NCBI GenBank assembly: GCA_016296575.1 | Contig: JAEDJA010000025.1 | Span: 1-37,165, forward strand | Direction: 5' to 3' | DNA from: Treponema sp. | Lineage (GTDB): Bacteria; Spirochaetota; Spirochaetia; Treponematales; Treponemataceae | Length of the DNA stretch: 37,165 bases | Shown here: one piece after another, positions 5,613 to 13,006 of the stretch | How positions within the stretch are numbered: the stretch's first letter is position 1 | How the letters are laid out: each line of letters opens with the position of its first letter | Notes under the pieces: generated by a model | The model's database searches: none | Told to the model about the DNA's origin: nothing | Seen by the model: only the letters and a program-made list of their open reading frames with translations | Program-made: the position numbers and the translations under genes

Positions 5613-7352
5613 ATGAAAAATAATCGTTTTGAAGTTGAATACAAAATTTTTTTACTTATTGAACTTATTTCATCAGCACTTCTTACTGTTTTTAGTCTTT
5701 ACTTTCACATTGACTTAGCCCTTACAGCTTTTCCATTGGCGGCTGTTTTTACATTGTTTTTTGCTTATTTTGCAATTGTAAAAGTGCTTAAAGAGAAAAA
5801 TGAAAAATATGCCTGTCATGTTCTTAAATTTATTCAGTACGCTCCCACAGTTCTCTTTCTTTCCTTTATTTTAAGACGATCTGGAGATTACGGTGTTTCT
5901 TCACTTTATGACTGGATAACTGTTCTTTTATGGACAATAAATTTTATTTTCTCCTGTGTTTTCCAGATTGTTTTTGAATCAAAAAAAATGAGTCGCATTG
6001 ATGATATGTGGCTTATAAAAGCACCTCAAAAAGAAAAACGTCATGGCATTAGATGGGTGCTTTTTGAAATCTGGGACTGGATCGACAATATTCTCCAAAT
6101 TATTGTTATCATGCTGATTGTACAGATGTTTACCTTCCAGCTTTATATAATTCCTTCTGAATCCATGGTTCCAGAATTCCTTATTGGTGACAGAGTATTT
6201 GTTGAAAAAATCTGTAATGGTCCTAACTTTCCTCTGACTGATGTAGGTCTTCCAACTATTACAAAATATAAGCGTGGTGACATTGTTGTTCTAAGAAATC
6301 CACATTATTCCATGGACAGAAAATCTGAATTTAAAAGTACCTGTAGAATCCTGGCTTCAATGTTCACTTTCAATCTTAAAAACTTCAATACAGATGAAAA
6401 CGGAGAAATGAAGGCTGATCCTCTTGTAAAACGAATTGCTGGTCTTGAAGGTGAACAAATTGTAATGCAGGACGGAATCCTTTATACAAGAACAAAAAAT
6501 TCTGATTTATTTAAGCCTATTGATTCATCTGAAGATTTTGCTGCCTGGAACCTGAACGATATGGGTAAAAAATTCCTTAAAAATGTTGAATATATTCCTC
6601 TTGGTGAAAATGAATATCAGAAGATGATTGATTTTGAAGAAGAACGCAGAAATTATGATCTTGCAGTTGCAGAAGTAAGAGCCAAGCTTCTTGTAGAAAA
6701 ATTCAATAAGCTCTGTCCTGATGGAAATGAACGTTTTGTAGAACCTTCCTATTCCATAGCAGATATTTTTAGTGAAAAGGCTGATTTTGCTGTAAATGCT
6801 CCTGTTCAAAAAGGATCAAAACAGTGGTTTGAAAAATTCATGACCAGCTGGATTCCTCAAAGAAAAGCAGAACGTGATTATTATTCTGAATCCAATTTCC
6901 GTCTTAATGTAATGGCTAAAATGGCTTTTGGTGAACTGGTTGTAAGAAATCTTGAAATGTCTCAGACTGGTGATTATACATTGGCTGAATATTATTATGA
7001 TCCGATTATCTTAAAATATTCTGAACAGTGTGATTTAATCTACTGGTATGTTCAGAATCTTCTTGATATGAGAAATATGCCTGTTTTCCCGGCAAATAAT
7101 TCAGATGGAACACCACAGTATATTCCTGAAGACTGTTATTTCATGATGGGTGATAATCGTTTTAATTCCCTTGATCTTCGCCACAGTTATGAAACCAGCT
7201 TGAAAAAACTGACTGATCAGGATCCTCTTTCAATTCAGTATTATTCATTCATGGAACCTCAGTATTTGAATAAAAAATACATTGTGGGAAAACCTAAATA
7301 CCGCTTCTGGCCTGTTACCAGACGTGGATTCCTTTCAAAAGACAATAAATAG
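5613..7352 (+). CDS. lepB: Signal peptidase I, large multi-membrane form
   Basis: This leader peptidase removes signal peptides on the outer face of the inner membrane. The catalytic Ser184 is in IIPSESMVPEFLIGDRVFVE, and the general-base Lys273 is in LVKRIAGLEGE. The closing box GDNRFNSLDLRHS sits near residue 513. At 579 aa it is much longer than the E. coli enzyme (324 aa). Four predicted helices (about 10-30, 36-56, 72-90, 98-120) precede the usual membrane anchor (about 158-178), and about 180 extra residues are inserted between the Lys and GDN boxes. The catalytic residues are intact, so activity is expected. It is first in an operon with yicC (18-nt gap). Confidence 0.92.
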   Translation: MKNNRFEVEYKIFLLIELISSALLTVFSLYFHIDLALTAFPLAAVFTLFFAYFAIVKVLKEKNEKYACHVLKFIQYAPTVLFLSFILRRSGDYGVSSLYDWITVLLWTINFIFSCVFQIVFESKKMSRIDDMWLIKAPQKEKRHGIRWVLFEIWDWIDNILQIIVIMLIVQMFTFQLYIIPSESMVPEFLIGDRVFVEKICNGPNFPLTDVGLPTITKYKRGDIVVLRNPHYSMDRKSEFKSTCRILASMFTFNLKNFNTDENGEMKADPLVKRIAGLEGEQIVMQDGILYTRTKNSDLFKPIDSSEDFAAWNLNDMGKKFLKNVEYIPLGENEYQKMIDFEEERRNYDLAVAEVRAKLLVEKFNKLCPDGNERFVEPSYSIADIFSEKADFAVNAPVQKGSKQWFEKFMTSWIPQRKAERDYYSESNFRLNVMAKMAFGELVVRNLEMSQTGDYTLAEYYYDPIILKYSEQCDLIYWYVQNLLDMRNMPVFPANNSDGTPQYIPEDCYFMMGDNRFNSLDLRHSYETSLKKLTDQDPLSIQYYSFMEPQYLNKKYIVGKPKYRFWPVTRRGFLSKDNK

Positions 7353-7370
7353 AATTAAAGAAGGTGTATT

Positions 7371-8237
7371 ATGACAAGCATGACAGGATATGGATATAAG
7401 GAGCTTTCCAATGATAAGGCTGTAATTTCAGTTGAAATTAAGTCTGTAAATTCTAGATTTCTGGATCTGTCAGTAAATTTACCTGCATTCTTAAATCCTG
7501 TTGAATCATATTTTAGAAATCTTGTTTCGGAAAAAGTAAGCCGGGGTAAGGTGGATGTAAATATTCGTGTACGTGAATTAAAATCCTCTTCTACTGTAAA
7601 TGTTGATTCGGAGCTTGCTTTTTCCTATGCAAAGGCTTTTGAAAAAATCAAAAAGGAATGTGGTCTTACAGAAAATATTTCACTTGATCTTCTTGCAAAA
7701 CAGGACGGTGTTCTTACTTTAATCAATAATTATGATGTTGAATCTTATAAAGAAATGATTGAGCCTGTTTTTAAAGACAGCCTTGAAATGTTTTTGAATG
7801 ACAGAAAGCGGGAAGGGGAAAATCTTCTTAAGGACTTTGAAGAAAAATTTGCAGTTCTTGTTTCTTGTGCCCACTTTTTTACCGAATACCAGCCAAAAAT
7901 GGAAGCTCAGTTTAAGGAACTTATAACTTCCAAATTTAAGGAAATTGTTGGAGAAAATGTTGATGAAAACAAGATCCTGTCAGAAACTGCAGCAATGATG
8001 GTAAAATACACTATTAATGAAGAAATTGTACGTTTTAAAAGTCATCTTGAAGCTGTTCGTAAAGAGCTTTCACAGAATCCAGCCCCTGGAAAACGCCTTG
8101 ATTTTATATGTCAGGAAATGAATAGGGAAATAAATACAATTGGCAGCAAAAACCAGAATGCCGATGTCGGTAAAATGGTAATTACTGCCAAAGACGCCCT
8201 TGAAAATATCAGGGAACAGGCTAAAAATATAGAATAA
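7371..8237 (+). CDS. yicC: YicC family protein (endoribonuclease-related)
   Basis: This 288-aa YicC/YloC family protein belongs to a family of hexameric RNases implicated in small-RNA and mRNA decay. The hallmark N-terminus MTSMTGYG is followed by VEIKSVNSRFLD. The C-terminal DUF1732-type end is seen as KRLDFICQEMNREINTIGSK followed by MVITAKDALENIREQAKNIE. It is full length. A ribosome binding site (AAGAAGG) lies 6 nt upstream of ATG 7371. It is co-transcribed with lepB and converges on the GGDEF-like gene, with stops 2 nt apart around a small AT-rich inverted repeat at 8232-8249. Confidence 0.92.
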   Translation: MTSMTGYGYKELSNDKAVISVEIKSVNSRFLDLSVNLPAFLNPVESYFRNLVSEKVSRGKVDVNIRVRELKSSSTVNVDSELAFSYAKAFEKIKKECGLTENISLDLLAKQDGVLTLINNYDVESYKEMIEPVFKDSLEMFLNDRKREGENLLKDFEEKFAVLVSCAHFFTEYQPKMEAQFKELITSKFKEIVGENVDENKILSETAAMMVKYTINEEIVRFKSHLEAVRKELSQNPAPGKRLDFICQEMNREINTIGSKNQNADVGKMVITAKDALENIREQAKNIE

Positions 8238-8239
8238 AA

Positions 8240-9247
8240 TTATTTATTCATCATTTCCATATATTTTTCAGCGTTTGCACGGAAGGCAATGATGTTTGAG
8301 TCTTCATCTTCCACCGCGTGCAGCATGGCCTGTTCAGCTTCTTTCAAAAGTCGTTCTGCAGAAACCATGCGGATTGTTCTTGAAGAAATTCCAATAAAGA
8401 TATTTTCGCCTTCATCAAGCATTCCTTCAATGTGGTTGTAAAGCTTTTCACTGTAGTTGATTGCGTCATCAATAGAATAATTAGTTTTTACACCTACAAC
8501 ACAGTCGTTTTTATATTCAAATACAAGATCCTTGAACTGGAACTCATCAGCAAGGAATGTGCAGATTTCTTTTCCTTTTTCGCTGCTGCGTTCAACATTT
8601 TCAAGACGGAAAACAAAACATACAAGGTCGTATTCACTGGCGCTGGCACGAATCAGTTCATTTTCAAGTCTTGAATTCAGGTAAGATTCCCAACAGATTC
8701 CAGTTTTTTCATCGTATAAGCCCTTAGGCTGAGTTCCATCAAAGTTTGTAGTTTCATCAGAAACAGGTTTTGGAATGGATGGTGTCAGAAGCTCAGGCAT
8801 TTCATCAGAATCGCAAACATCCATTATGTCATCCATGATGTCTTCAAGAAGTTCTTCATCTTCTGGTTCAACGTTTTCAGAAACAAGCTGGTCTTCTTTA
8901 GAAATATCATCTGTTTCCAGTGAGTTTTCCTCTGAAATATCAGGTTCATTTTCTTCTACAACGTCATTGAGGTGGATTTCATCATCTGTAACCTGATCTT
9001 TTGGTTCAGGAATATCCTCAGTGTCATCAACAATACCGTTTTTTGCAACCAGACAGATCATAACCAGGGTAAGTGCTGTGAAGAACAAAATAATGCAGAA
9101 TGATATTTTGGCATAAAAGTTGATTGTTGCTGAATTCAGATTATTCTGAAAATGTTCGTAGGTAAGTCCGCCTCCAAAATAGATAAGTGTTCCGGCAAAA
9201 ATGATTCCTACGACAAGGGTGTAAATTTTCAAAAGACTGTTTTTCAT
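8240..9247 (-). CDS. Membrane protein with degenerate GGDEF-like domain
   Basis: This 335-aa protein has two N-terminal membrane helices (about 8-28 and 45-67) and an acidic cytoplasmic linker (about 75-160, many Asp/Glu). Its C-terminal domain has the outline of a diguanylate cyclase: GLYDEKTGICWESYLNSRLE resembles the D-x-LTGL-N entry, and a GISSRTIRMVSAERLLKEAE segment resembles the final helix before A-x-YxAK. The GGDEF signature is absent (the region reads FEYKNDCVVGV), so synthesis of c-di-GMP is unlikely. It may instead bind protein or nucleotide. It is the last gene of the Maf cluster and overlaps the previous gene by 4 nt. The GGDEF call is by pattern only. Confidence 0.65.
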   Translation of the reverse strand: MKNSLLKIYTLVVGIIFAGTLIYFGGGLTYEHFQNNLNSATINFYAKISFCIILFFTALTLVMICLVAKNGIVDDTEDIPEPKDQVTDDEIHLNDVVEENEPDISEENSLETDDISKEDQLVSENVEPEDEELLEDIMDDIMDVCDSDEMPELLTPSIPKPVSDETTNFDGTQPKGLYDEKTGICWESYLNSRLENELIRASASEYDLVCFVFRLENVERSSEKGKEICTFLADEFQFKDLVFEYKNDCVVGVKTNYSIDDAINYSEKLYNHIEGMLDEGENIFIGISSRTIRMVSAERLLKEAEQAMLHAVEDEDSNIIAFRANAEKYMEMMNK

Positions 9248-10719
9248 TTGATTAACCTCAAAATTTCTGTTGAAGCTGCCTTATATAATTTTTCCGTAGA
9301 AGCTTCTCCCGTTTTGAGTCTGAGACGGGCCATAAAAGGCAGTTCTATAACTATATTCTCGGCATTTTTATCCTGTTGATTAAAGGATTTGTTTGCAAGG
9401 TGGAAAACTTTGGTAAAAAATGACTGATAATCAAAAGCTTTTATTTCTGTAGGAAGTGTATTTTTGTTTTCTGCTGCTTTTATGAAATAAGAAAAATCAT
9501 TTCGCGTAAAAGTGCCCGTTTCTTTTATAAAATTTTCAATTGAATTCTGATAATTTATAAGCACCTGGCTTTGAAAAATCTCCTTGTCAGACACGCAGGA
9601 TTTTGTCAGGGGAGTACGAAATAAAAGTGAATCAAAAATCTGTTCTACTGGTTTTCGTTTTGAACTTATAACTGAATACAGAACATCAAGATAAGTTCCC
9701 TTAGCATAGGATTTTCCTTTATGATAAGCACTGTCTGCTCCATATAGCTCAATTTCGTTAAATCCAGTCTGTCTTGCAAAATCCAAAGCCGCCATGGTAA
9801 CTGTACCACTTCCTGCATTCAGCTGTAAAAATGAAGAGGGGGAAATATTTTTTGCCAAAGCTGATAGTGGGTGACCTGAGACAGAAAAAATAATTTTATT
9901 CGTATATTTAAAAAGATGTTTGGCAATGGAAGAATTTGTGCATAAATCAAGAATAAAAAGGGTTTTTGACGAAATCCTGTGCATAAAATGTGTGTGGGAA
10001 AGATTTTGTGCATCAAGTGTTATTACTACATCTGGAACAATGTTTCTTTTGGCAAGAATAGAAAAGCTTGTGTCTGTAGCAATAATATAGCTGTCTTCTG
10101 GTGTTATTCTTTTCCAGATTCTCTCATCATCCAAAGACGGACCTGCTCCAAGAATAACAGCCTTTTTTCTGTCAGGAATAGAAATATTGCAGGGTTTGCA
10201 GAAATTCTTCAGGTTATTGATTATATTTTCCATCCAGATTTTTCCAAAATGGGCCTGAACAGAATAATCTGCTTTTATAGATTGTAAAGCAGTGTTGAAA
10301 ATCTGTTGAAACTCTTCAAAAAGTCCGGCTTTTTCTGAAAACCAGGTTTTATTTTCAAGAATAAATAAATTTCCGTGAAAAGATGGCAAATAATTTTCTG
10401 ATAATACGGAGGAAAAGCTTTGAATGGTAGAAAAATGGAGTCTGCTAGATTCTTTTTCTAAGAAGCCTTCTCTATTTAGAAATTCAAAATCCTTTTGAGA
10501 TGGTTCTACAACCACAAGTTCAGCAGCTGTTTCTTTTAGGAATTTTTTTATAAGAATTCCAGAGCCGTGTCCTGTAATTATTACAAAACCTTCTCCTTTA
10601 TAAGAAGCCATCTGCCTTTCTGCATCTTTTTCGGGATCATACCGTGATTCAAGGGTTTTTCCACTGCTGAGTACTGGTATTTTAATGCCTGTTTTTGAAA
10701 TAAGAGTTTCTTTATACAT
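9244..10719 (-). CDS. Maf/DUF115 motility-associated glycosyltransferase, paralogue 2
   Basis: This 491-aa protein is of the Maf (motility-associated factor, DUF115/MptE-like) family, members of which transfer nonulosonic or related sugars to flagellin. The nucleotide-sugar motif KKAVILGAGPSLDD (191-196) is followed by ATDTSFSILAKRNIVPDVVI and Asp236, with GSGTVTMAALDFARQTGFNE later. The N-terminus carries SRYDPEKDAERQM, matching the Maf N-terminal domain. I choose ATG 10719 over a TTG at 10755; it gives an 8-nt overlap with the upstream paralogue instead of 44. It is part of a five-gene minus-strand cluster, and translational coupling is likely. Confidence 0.8.
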   Translation of the reverse strand: MYKETLISKTGIKIPVLSSGKTLESRYDPEKDAERQMASYKGEGFVIITGHGSGILIKKFLKETAAELVVVEPSQKDFEFLNREGFLEKESSRLHFSTIQSFSSVLSENYLPSFHGNLFILENKTWFSEKAGLFEEFQQIFNTALQSIKADYSVQAHFGKIWMENIINNLKNFCKPCNISIPDRKKAVILGAGPSLDDERIWKRITPEDSYIIATDTSFSILAKRNIVPDVVITLDAQNLSHTHFMHRISSKTLFILDLCTNSSIAKHLFKYTNKIIFSVSGHPLSALAKNISPSSFLQLNAGSGTVTMAALDFARQTGFNEIELYGADSAYHKGKSYAKGTYLDVLYSVISSKRKPVEQIFDSLLFRTPLTKSCVSDKEIFQSQVLINYQNSIENFIKETGTFTRNDFSYFIKAAENKNTLPTEIKAFDYQSFFTKVFHLANKSFNQQDKNAENIVIELPFMARLRLKTGEASTEKLYKAASTEILRLIK

Positions 10720-12187
10720 AAAAGCGTCTTTCCACTTTCTGTTTAAGGTTTTCAATTTTTGTGATTAGCTTTTGTTTATGCAAAACTAAAAGTTCCTCTG
10801 ATACTGCTTGAGTAAATTGAAGGTATTCCAAAGGAAAGATGCTTTTGAAATTATCGGTACTTTGAAAAATAGAATCTAGTTTTATACGAATTTTACTAAT
10901 TTTTCGTGTAAACTGTTTTTCTTTAAATATAGAACCTTCTGAAATTATGGGCAATTCCTTGGATTTTAATAAAAAATTTTCCCAGGATATATCTTTAATT
11001 TTTCCAAGACTGTTTTTTGGTTCGTCAATGATTCTGAAAATATTTCTTTGACAATTAAAAGATGAAAACCAGTCTTCATACATTTTAAGGCTTGTTTTCT
11101 GATTTGAAAATTCTGAAGATGCAATTCTTGTTTCTTTTGTTCTATTTTTACAATCTTTAATTGCATTTCCTGTTTCAAGAGCATTGTTCTGAGTATGTTG
11201 AAAACCTGTCTGAAGTGCAAGATCCAGGCCTGCCATGTAGATAGGGGAGTCACTTAAGGAAAGAGCTAGTTCCAATGCAGTTCCACTTACAGTACCGTTT
11301 CTGTTGATTTTTATTGTATTAATTCCAGAAAATTCTGTGATTTCAGTTTCAATACCATCAATGTAACCTAATGGAAGAATAGGGGAATTTTGAAGAATTT
11401 TTGATGGAGCATTTCCTTCGCAGGCAAGTGCAATTGGAATTTTCTGATTTTTTAAAAGAATTTCCACATGTTTTTTTGCCCAAAATCCACCGTCAGTTGA
11501 AACACATAAATCTGGAATTATTTGATTTTCAAGAAGGGGAAGCACTGCTGATGAAACTGCTATGATAAAAAACTTTTTAGCTAAAGCTGTGTTTTGTAAA
11601 AAAGGTTTTAAGCTTGGGCCAGAACAGCAAATCAGAATAGGTTTTTTTGTTTTTTTTAAAGGATAAACTGTATGTTCAAGAAAAAAAGCAGTATTTAATG
11701 AGTTTAATATCCATCTTGTTTCAAAGTAAGATCTTGTGGCTAAAATAGAATGACTTTTTTGAAGAAGATTTTTAAAAATACCAACAGTTCTTCCATAATT
11801 CTTCTGGAAAATTTTAGCACTTACAGGCCAAGCTGTAAAAAGGCAGAAGGACAGGTTTTCTTCTCCAAGTACATTAAAAATCTGATTTTCGGCATCATTA
11901 ATTTCGTTCAGGTAGAAAACATGATCCCATAATTTGTCCGTTTTTGAAAATAAATCAGAAGCTCTTATAGCGCATAATTTAGCTTTGGGAAAACGGATTT
12001 TTAAGAATTCCTGACAATAGGAAAGGGCAGGTTCAAAAATTAAAACGGTTTTTGGGGTAAAAACAGTTTCAAGTGAATCTACAAAACGCTTGGCTTCCTG
12101 TTTAGGATTGTAAATTGAGTGGAAAAGAACACCCTGATACCGGCATGTTTCTTCCCCGGTTTTTGAAGAAAGAAATTCCACTTCCAC
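10712..12187 (-). CDS. Maf/DUF115 motility-associated glycosyltransferase, paralogue 1
   Basis: This second family member is also 491 aa and is clearly paralogous: SIYNPKQEAKRFV in the N-terminal domain, ILICCSGPSLKPFL (189-193), then SSAVLPLLENQIIPDLCVST and Asp232, then GTVSGTALELALSLSDSPIY with MAGLDLALQTGF. The two copies have diverged strongly outside these motifs, so they likely act on different sugars or acceptors, or as a pair. The start is GTG 12187 with only a weak AUAGG-like site. It lies 10 nt downstream of the 268-aa gene. The flagellin target is inferred from family knowledge; no flagellin gene is in the window. Confidence 0.78.
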   Translation of the reverse strand: MEVEFLSSKTGEETCRYQGVLFHSIYNPKQEAKRFVDSLETVFTPKTVLIFEPALSYCQEFLKIRFPKAKLCAIRASDLFSKTDKLWDHVFYLNEINDAENQIFNVLGEENLSFCLFTAWPVSAKIFQKNYGRTVGIFKNLLQKSHSILATRSYFETRWILNSLNTAFFLEHTVYPLKKTKKPILICCSGPSLKPFLQNTALAKKFFIIAVSSAVLPLLENQIIPDLCVSTDGGFWAKKHVEILLKNQKIPIALACEGNAPSKILQNSPILPLGYIDGIETEITEFSGINTIKINRNGTVSGTALELALSLSDSPIYMAGLDLALQTGFQHTQNNALETGNAIKDCKNRTKETRIASSEFSNQKTSLKMYEDWFSSFNCQRNIFRIIDEPKNSLGKIKDISWENFLLKSKELPIISEGSIFKEKQFTRKISKIRIKLDSIFQSTDNFKSIFPLEYLQFTQAVSEELLVLHKQKLITKIENLKQKVERRFYV

Positions 12188-12197
12188 AATAAAAAAC

Positions 12198-13004
12198 CTA
12201 TAAGACTAATTTAATATCTTCCCAGGCTTTGCCAAAGAAAGAAATGGAAGCTTTTTTTAAGTGAGCTATAAAAAGATCTGCAGAAAGTGGATTTAAAGTG
12301 TAAAGCTTTATGTGGCAGATGTCTTCATTGAAATAAATTTCAGAGTTTTCCAAAAATGCGGAAGAAATCCAGCGGATTATTTCATTTTTCATATTCTGAC
12401 GAACATAAACAAAGGTATTTTCAGAAAGAATAAGCGTAATTGAAGTAAGTTTAAAGAAATTTGAAAAATCCAGTTTGAAAATATTTTCTATTGGATTTGA
12501 AATTTCTTTATATTCTGGAGCATACACTTCAGGATCAAAAAACAGTGTCTTGAAATTTTCAAAAATACTGTCCATTTCAAGTCTTTCATCTTTTTCCTTA
12601 ATCACAAGAAGGATTTTTTCATTATGCATGCATACGTTGATTTCAGAAGTAAGATCTTTAATGTTGTCAGAAAATAACTGCAAAAGTACATTTACTGAAT
12701 GATCCAATGAGTAAAAATCATACCATCGGTCTTCATCTTCAGTTATGCCTTTCCAAAAGTCTTTTGTTGATTTTGATGAAATCAGACTATTCAAATCCAG
12801 TCCGAAACTGTGAGTAATTACGTAATAATTATCGGCTGGTGAGAAGACAGCACATCTTAATATACCGTTTTCTTTTATAAAGGCAGAGAATGAAATTTTC
12901 CCTGCCCCCATAAGCTTTTCGGTTTTAGCCAGAAGACCTGCCGATATTTCATGTACAGAAGGGGAATTGTTTAATCCCCCTTCAATATGACTTAAAAGAC
13001 CCAT
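12198..13004 (-). CDS. Hypothetical protein of the Maf cluster (268 aa)
   Basis: This is a soluble 268-aa protein without a signal peptide, membrane helix or recognisable catalytic motif. The first half reads like a mixed alpha/beta sensory-type fold (KISFSAFIKENGILRCAVFS, then YYVITHSFGLDL). The second half alternates beta strands and helices and ends FFGKAWEDIKLVL. It starts 2 nt after the stop of the acidic repeat protein and ends 10 nt before Maf paralogue 1, so it is surely co-expressed with them. A GAF- or PilZ-like role could be imagined but is not supported. Function unknown. Confidence 0.8.
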   Translation of the reverse strand: MGLLSHIEGGLNNSPSVHEISAGLLAKTEKLMGAGKISFSAFIKENGILRCAVFSPADNYYVITHSFGLDLNSLISSKSTKDFWKGITEDEDRWYDFYSLDHSVNVLLQLFSDNIKDLTSEINVCMHNEKILLVIKEKDERLEMDSIFENFKTLFFDPEVYAPEYKEISNPIENIFKLDFSNFFKLTSITLILSENTFVYVRQNMKNEIIRWISSAFLENSEIYFNEDICHIKLYTLNPLSADLFIAHLKKASISFFGKAWEDIKLVL

Positions 13005-13006
13005 TA

